Below are positions 60,459 through 64,000 of a stretch of 64,000 nt of DNA, one piece after another. The translations under genes and the position numbers were made by a program. The stretch comes from Herbaspirillum sp. CF444 (lineage in GTDB: Bacteria > Pseudomonadota > Gammaproteobacteria > Burkholderiales > Burkholderiaceae_D). Location of the stretch: the NCBI RefSeq assembly GCF_000282135.1, contig NZ_AKJW01000062.1:1-64000 (forward strand), read 5' to 3'. Each line of letters starts with the position of its first letter. Position 1 is the first letter of the stretch. The notes under the pieces were generated by a model. That model made no database searches. It was not told the origin of the DNA and saw only the letters and a program-made list of their open reading frames with translations.

Positions 60459-61289
60459 ATGAGCAATTCGCACGATCATCAGGCCGCTTCCAAGCCTTTT
60501 CAACGACTGCTGCTGACCGGCGCCGCCGGCAATCTCGGCCAGGTGCTGCGCGAGCGCCTGAAACCCTGGACCGAGGTCGTGCGCCTGTCCGATATCGGCG
60601 ATCTAGGACAGGCTGGGATAGGCGAAGAAATCATCAGCTGCGACCTGGCCGACAAGGCGGCGGTGTACGACATGCTGGAAGGCGTCGACGCCGTGCTGCA
60701 TTTCGGCGGCCGTTCGCTGGAGGCGCCGTTCGAGCAACTGATGCACGCCAACATCCAGGGCACCTACAACGTATATGAAGGCGTGCACAAGCGCGGCATC
60801 CGTCGCGTGGTCTATGCCAGTTCCAGTCACGCGGTCGGCTACTACCCGACCACCGAGCGCATCGACGCCGACAGTCCGTTGCGGCCCGACGGTTTGTACG
60901 GACTGACCAAATGCTTCGGTGAATCGCTGTCGCGCTACTACTTCGATCGTTTCGGCGTGGAGACGGTGTGCCTGCGCATCGGCTCCTGCTTTCCCGAACC
61001 GCGCAACGCCCGCATGCTGGCGACTTACCTGAGCTACGACGATTTCGTCGAACTGGTGCGCTGTGCGTTGTTGACGTCGCGCGTCGGCCACAGCATCGTC
61101 TACGGCGTTTCAGACAATCGCATCAACTGGTGGGACAACAGCAAGGCCGGTCATCTCGGCTTCGTGGCGCGCGACTCCGCCGATCCGTTTTCCGAACGTT
61201 TTCCTTTCGGCGGCGCCTGGCCGGCGGCCGACGACGCCGGCAACTTCCAGGGCGGGCCGTTCATCCTGGCCGGTCCGCAATACGAATAG
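60459..61289 (+). CDS. udh: Uronate dehydrogenase
   Basis: A 276-residue extended SDR matching bacterial uronate dehydrogenase (EC 1.1.1.203). GAAGNLG nucleotide motif at residues 21-27, SSSHAVGYYP with the catalytic Ser near 122, and Y147-x3-K151 (LYGLTKCFGES). LRIGSCFPEPRN and DNRINWWDNSKAGHLGF are characteristic of Udh. It oxidises D-galacturonate or D-glucuronate to the aldaro-lactone with NAD+. It is followed by an SMP-30 lactonase and TRAP transporter genes, forming an oxidative uronate pathway. No good Shine-Dalgarno is seen before the ATG. Confidence 0.9.
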   Translation: MSNSHDHQAASKPFQRLLLTGAAGNLGQVLRERLKPWTEVVRLSDIGDLGQAGIGEEIISCDLADKAAVYDMLEGVDAVLHFGGRSLEAPFEQLMHANIQGTYNVYEGVHKRGIRRVVYASSSHAVGYYPTTERIDADSPLRPDGLYGLTKCFGESLSRYYFDRFGVETVCLRIGSCFPEPRNARMLATYLSYDDFVELVRCALLTSRVGHSIVYGVSDNRINWWDNSKAGHLGFVARDSADPFSERFPFGGAWPAADDAGNFQGGPFILAGPQYE

Positions 61290-61301
61290 ACGATATCCAC
61301 C

Positions 61302-62180
61302 ATGCAAGCTCTTCCCCTCAACGATCATCGTTACGACGTCGGCGAAAGTCCGTTCTGGCACGCCGCGCAATCGGCCTGGTACTGGGTCGACATTGCGCGC
61401 AAGCTGATTTGCCGCCAGACCGCCGAGGGCGTTTACAAGCAATGGCAACTGCCGGAAATGGTGGCGTGCATTGCGCCCGATGGCGCCGGCGGAATGATTG
61501 CCGGCATGCATACCGGCATCTTCGGCGTGACGCTGGAGGACGACGGAAACGTGCTGCTCGACAAGCTCGCGCAGCCGAGCGGCCTGCAAGCCGACCAGCG
61601 CTTCAACGACGGCCGCTGTGATCGCCAGGGGCGTTTCTGGAGCGGCGTCATGTGCCTCGACATGTCGCTGGCGCGCGCGGATGGCAAGCTCTACCGTTAT
61701 GACGCGGCGGGTTTGTCGGCGCCGGTGGTCGATGGCCTGATCGTGCAGAACGGCCTGGCATGGTCGCCCGACGGCAAGACCATGTACTTGTCCGATTCGC
61801 ATCCGGCTAGCCGCCTCATCTGGGCATTCGACTACGACATCGCCAGCGGTACGCCATCGCGCCGCCGCGTGTTCGCCGATCTCAATCGGCATCGCGGCCG
61901 TCCCGACGGCGCGGCGATGGACGTCGACGGTTGTTATTGGTCTTGTGCCAATGATGCCGGTTGTCTGCTGCGTTTCACGCCGGATGGCAGGCTCGACCGA
62001 ACCATTGAATTGCCGGCGAAAAAGCCGTCCATGTGCGCCTTCGGCGGCGACGACCTGAAGACCATGATCGTCACCAGCATCAGCCTCGGCGCACCGCAAG
62101 GCGACGCCGGCGCGGGCCTGGTCTGGACGCTGAACCCCGGTGTTGCCGGCATGCCGGAAACACCATTTGTGAAAAATTGA
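61302..62180 (+). CDS. SMP-30/gluconolactonase-family lactonase
   Basis: A 292-residue six-bladed beta-propeller hydrolase (SMP-30/LRE family). It has the early GESPFWHAAQSAWYWVDI segment with the metal-binding Glu, RFNDGRCDRQGRFWSG, VVDGLIVQNGLAWSPDG (metal-binding Asn) and MYLSDSHPASRLIWAF (metal-binding Asp). It starts 12 nt after udh. In this setting it should open the galactaro- or glucaro-lactone made by Udh. Proteins of this family also act as gluconolactonase or L-arabinolactonase; context decides here. Confidence 0.87.
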   Translation: MQALPLNDHRYDVGESPFWHAAQSAWYWVDIARKLICRQTAEGVYKQWQLPEMVACIAPDGAGGMIAGMHTGIFGVTLEDDGNVLLDKLAQPSGLQADQRFNDGRCDRQGRFWSGVMCLDMSLARADGKLYRYDAAGLSAPVVDGLIVQNGLAWSPDGKTMYLSDSHPASRLIWAFDYDIASGTPSRRRVFADLNRHRGRPDGAAMDVDGCYWSCANDAGCLLRFTPDGRLDRTIELPAKKPSMCAFGGDDLKTMIVTSISLGAPQGDAGAGLVWTLNPGVAGMPETPFVKN

Positions 62181-62295
62181 AAGATAAGCGAAGCACCAGA
62201 TATTGCCCGGCACGGCAGCGCGTAGTTCGGACAAGCCAGGACAGGCATCAGACGTAAGTAGTGACAAAGCAGCACCACATAAAACTACAGGAGAC

Positions 62296-63330
62296 ATGAT
62301 GAACACCACCAACGCATCCAAACGACAATTCCTGAAAGCCGGCCTGGCCATCGGCGCGGCCGCATCGACGGGTTTGTCGGGCAATCTCGCCTTCGCACAG
62401 GACAAACCGCTGGTCACGCTGCGCATGTCGTCGACCTTGCCGCTCGACGCCAATTCGGCACACTACGTCTGGTACAGCCGCTTCGCGCAAAATCTCAAAA
62501 CTGCCGTCGGCAACAAGATCGTCGTCAACTACTTTCCCAGCGACCAGCTCGGCAAGGAATCCGATGTCGTCAACCAGGTGCGCATCGGCAGCGTCGACAT
62601 GATGATTTCCGGTTCCTCGATCTGGTCGACCACCGTGCCGGAAATCGGCGTGCTCGACATGGGCTATCTGTTCGCCAATCTCGACCATTCCGGCCGCGCT
62701 CTGGACGGCAAGGCCGGCGCCATCCTGAGCAAGCTGATGGTCGACCGCATCGGCGTACAGGTGCTGGGCTGGGCGTATTCGCTGGGCGCGCGCAATGTGT
62801 TTACCAAGAATCCGGTGCGCAGCGTGGCCGAGCTCAAGGGCACCAAGATTCGCGTGCTGCCGGTGAAGAATTTCGTCAGCACCTTGCGCTACATGGGTGC
62901 GGTGCCGACGCCGATTCCTTTCGGTGAAATCTATACCTCGCTGCAAACCGGCGTGGTCGACGGTTTCGAGCACGATGCGCCGACCGCGCTGGCGGGCAAG
63001 TTCTTCGAAGTCGCGAAATATTGCGCGTTGACTCAGCACATCTACAACCCGCAGACGCCGGTGATCGGCAAGCGTTCCTTCGCCAAGATTCCTGCCGATC
63101 TGCAAAAAGCCTTCCTCGACGCTGCCACCGAAGCGACGCTGTATCAGCGCCAGCGCGCCGCCGACATGGAGCGCGACGCCTTTGAAAAACTCAAGGGACT
63201 CGGCCTGACCGTGTCGACCGTCGATCGCGAAGCGCTGCGCAAGGACGTGGCGCCGCTGTGGGGCGAGTTCACCACCCAGTATCCGGCGGTCAAGCCGGTG
63301 GTCGACGAGATCGTCGCCGCGCGCGGATGA
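62296..63330 (+). CDS. TRAP transporter substrate-binding protein (DctP family)
   Basis: A 344-residue periplasmic binding protein. The N-terminal region has SKRQFLKAGLAIGAA before a cleavable signal ending AFA, reminiscent of Tat signals but with KR instead of RR. The DctP domain follows: ends of strands TLRMSSTLPLDANSAHYVW, EIYTSLQTGVVDGFEHD (conserved Q-GVVDG) and AELKGTKIRVLP with the Arg that binds the carboxylate of the ligand. AGGAG lies 4 nt before the first of two adjacent ATGs. Gene order suggests it captures a hexuronate. Confidence 0.9.
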   Translation: MMNTTNASKRQFLKAGLAIGAAASTGLSGNLAFAQDKPLVTLRMSSTLPLDANSAHYVWYSRFAQNLKTAVGNKIVVNYFPSDQLGKESDVVNQVRIGSVDMMISGSSIWSTTVPEIGVLDMGYLFANLDHSGRALDGKAGAILSKLMVDRIGVQVLGWAYSLGARNVFTKNPVRSVAELKGTKIRVLPVKNFVSTLRYMGAVPTPIPFGEIYTSLQTGVVDGFEHDAPTALAGKFFEVAKYCALTQHIYNPQTPVIGKRSFAKIPADLQKAFLDAATEATLYQRQRAADMERDAFEKLKGLGLTVSTVDREALRKDVAPLWGEFTTQYPAVKPVVDEIVAARG

Positions 63331-63355
63331 TGCCGTGCTGCCGCCAAAGGAAACC

Positions 63356-64000
63356 ATGATGAAGACGATGACTGCGCCGCTGGCGCCGGGCGAAGAGACT
63401 GAAAACGCGATCCACTCGCTGCATGCTTCGCCCAACGACGCGGTGGACTACCCGCGCCTGCAACGCGTGCTGGAGCTGACCTCGGCGGCGGTGCTGGCGG
63501 TGGACGTGCTGGTGGTGTTCTTCTCCGTGATCTGGCGTTACGCCTTGCACGATCCGCTGGAATGGTCGGAGGAAGTGGCGCGCGCGCTGATGATCACGCT
63601 GGTGTTCTTCGGCGCGGCCAGCGTGCTCGGTCGCAGCCGCCACGTCGGCATCGACAGCCTGCGCGGGATTTTCCCGAAATCATGGTTGCCTTATATCCTG
63701 CGGCTGTGCGACTGGGTGATCGCCTTCGTCGCCATGTCGCTGGCCTATACGACCTGGCTGCTGCTGGAAATCTCCAGCGACCAGACCACGCCCTCGGGTT
63801 TGCCGCAGACGATCTTCGTCTTGCCGGTGCTGATCGGCAGCCTGCTGTTGTCGGTGTTCGCCATGACGCATGCGCTGAAGAAGTTCGGCCGTCACGCGCT
63901 GGTGTCTGGCTTGCTCGGCCTGGCGGTAGTCGGCGGCGTGCTGGCCTTGCAGAATTTCTGGCCCGATCATGCGCTGCGACCGATGCATGTCTTGCTGTTC
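63356..64000 (+). CDS. TRAP transporter small permease, probably fused DctQM (partial, runs off the window)
   Basis: Open frame from ATG at 63356 (AAAGGAAA upstream) to the window edge, 215 codons with no stop. The DctQ domain is clear: VLELTSAAVLAVDVLVVFFSVIWRYAL, EWSEEVARALMITLVFFGAASVLGRSRHVGIDSL and two more helices. After the usual end of DctQ (about residue 185) another helix (LLGLAVVGGVLAL) and FWPDHALRPMHVLLF follow, which looks like the linker into the DctM large permease. So a single-chain DctQM is likely; the end is not visible. It begins 25 nt after the binding-protein gene. Confidence 0.8.
   Translation, partial: MMKTMTAPLAPGEETENAIHSLHASPNDAVDYPRLQRVLELTSAAVLAVDVLVVFFSVIWRYALHDPLEWSEEVARALMITLVFFGAASVLGRSRHVGIDSLRGIFPKSWLPYILRLCDWVIAFVAMSLAYTTWLLLEISSDQTTPSGLPQTIFVLPVLIGSLLLSVFAMTHALKKFGRHALVSGLLGLAVVGGVLALQNFWPDHALRPMHVLLF

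Overview
The window is high-GC DNA with strong third-position G/C bias, tightly packed genes and a gene set typical of a free-living or plant- and soil-associated betaproteobacterium. It has a BpeEF-OprC-type efflux operon with its divergent LysR regulator, a type A RNase P RNA, MHS and TRAP transporters, many LysR/AraC regulators and a two-partner-secretion adhesin. I read it as Oxalobacteraceae, most likely Herbaspirillum or a close relative. The family is an inference from content and the genus is a guess. I saw no tRNA, rRNA, IS element, prophage or CRISPR array. The window cuts one gene at each end.

Layout. 1-8.2 kb: the tail of a molybdenum hydroxylase, a 2OG-Fe(II) oxygenase, an aldo/keto reductase, then a minus-strand operon exbD-tonB-TonB-dependent receptor-exbB-secreted phospholipase D-like enzyme, and a MASE1-like membrane protein. 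8.4-13.7 kb: small regulators and redox genes (winged-helix protein, CDP-diacylglycerol pyrophosphatase, a MerR/reductase divergent pair, a GlxA-type AraC regulator, an NmrA-like reductase). 13.7-18 kb: a MipA/OmpV outer-membrane protein whose Shine-Dalgarno lies in a large hairpin, a two-component system, and a YegD-like Hsp70. 18-31 kb: CHASE2 adenylate cyclase, two possible small genes, TpsB, a 1535-residue TpsA adhesin, a FecR-domain protein, a class II cyclic-nucleotide phosphodiesterase and a GAF/HD-GYP phosphodiesterase.

31-41 kb: a COG3904-like membrane protein, a lipoprotein, then LysR, MFS transporter, M14 deacylase and chemoreceptor in one direction, and a SulP anion transporter facing a DUF1993 gene across a symmetric terminator. 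41-50 kb: oprC-bpeF-bpeE-llpE on the minus strand with a divergent LysR regulator. 50-57 kb: an AraC regulator preceded by five copies of one 15-bp motif, an aldo/keto reductase, a lipoprotein, then HpcH/HpaI aldolase, DadA-like dehydrogenase and an amino-acid-type binding protein on the minus strand. 57-64 kb: rnpB, an enoyl-CoA hydratase/isomerase-family hydrolase, an NTF2-like/TetR pair, and a uronate catabolic cluster (uronate dehydrogenase, SMP-30 lactonase, TRAP binding protein, TRAP permease running off the end).

How the parts may work together. The 18-31 kb block is the most interesting. An enzyme predicted to make cAMP, one predicted to break it down and one predicted to degrade c-di-GMP surround a complete two-partner adhesin system with a FecR-like partner, which suggests second-messenger control of attachment. 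The TonB block couples a dedicated energy-transducing complex and receptor to a secreted PLD3/4-like phosphodiesterase, which suggests release and uptake of a phosphodiester-containing or iron-containing nutrient. The last 4 kb should take up hexuronates and oxidise them to aldarates.
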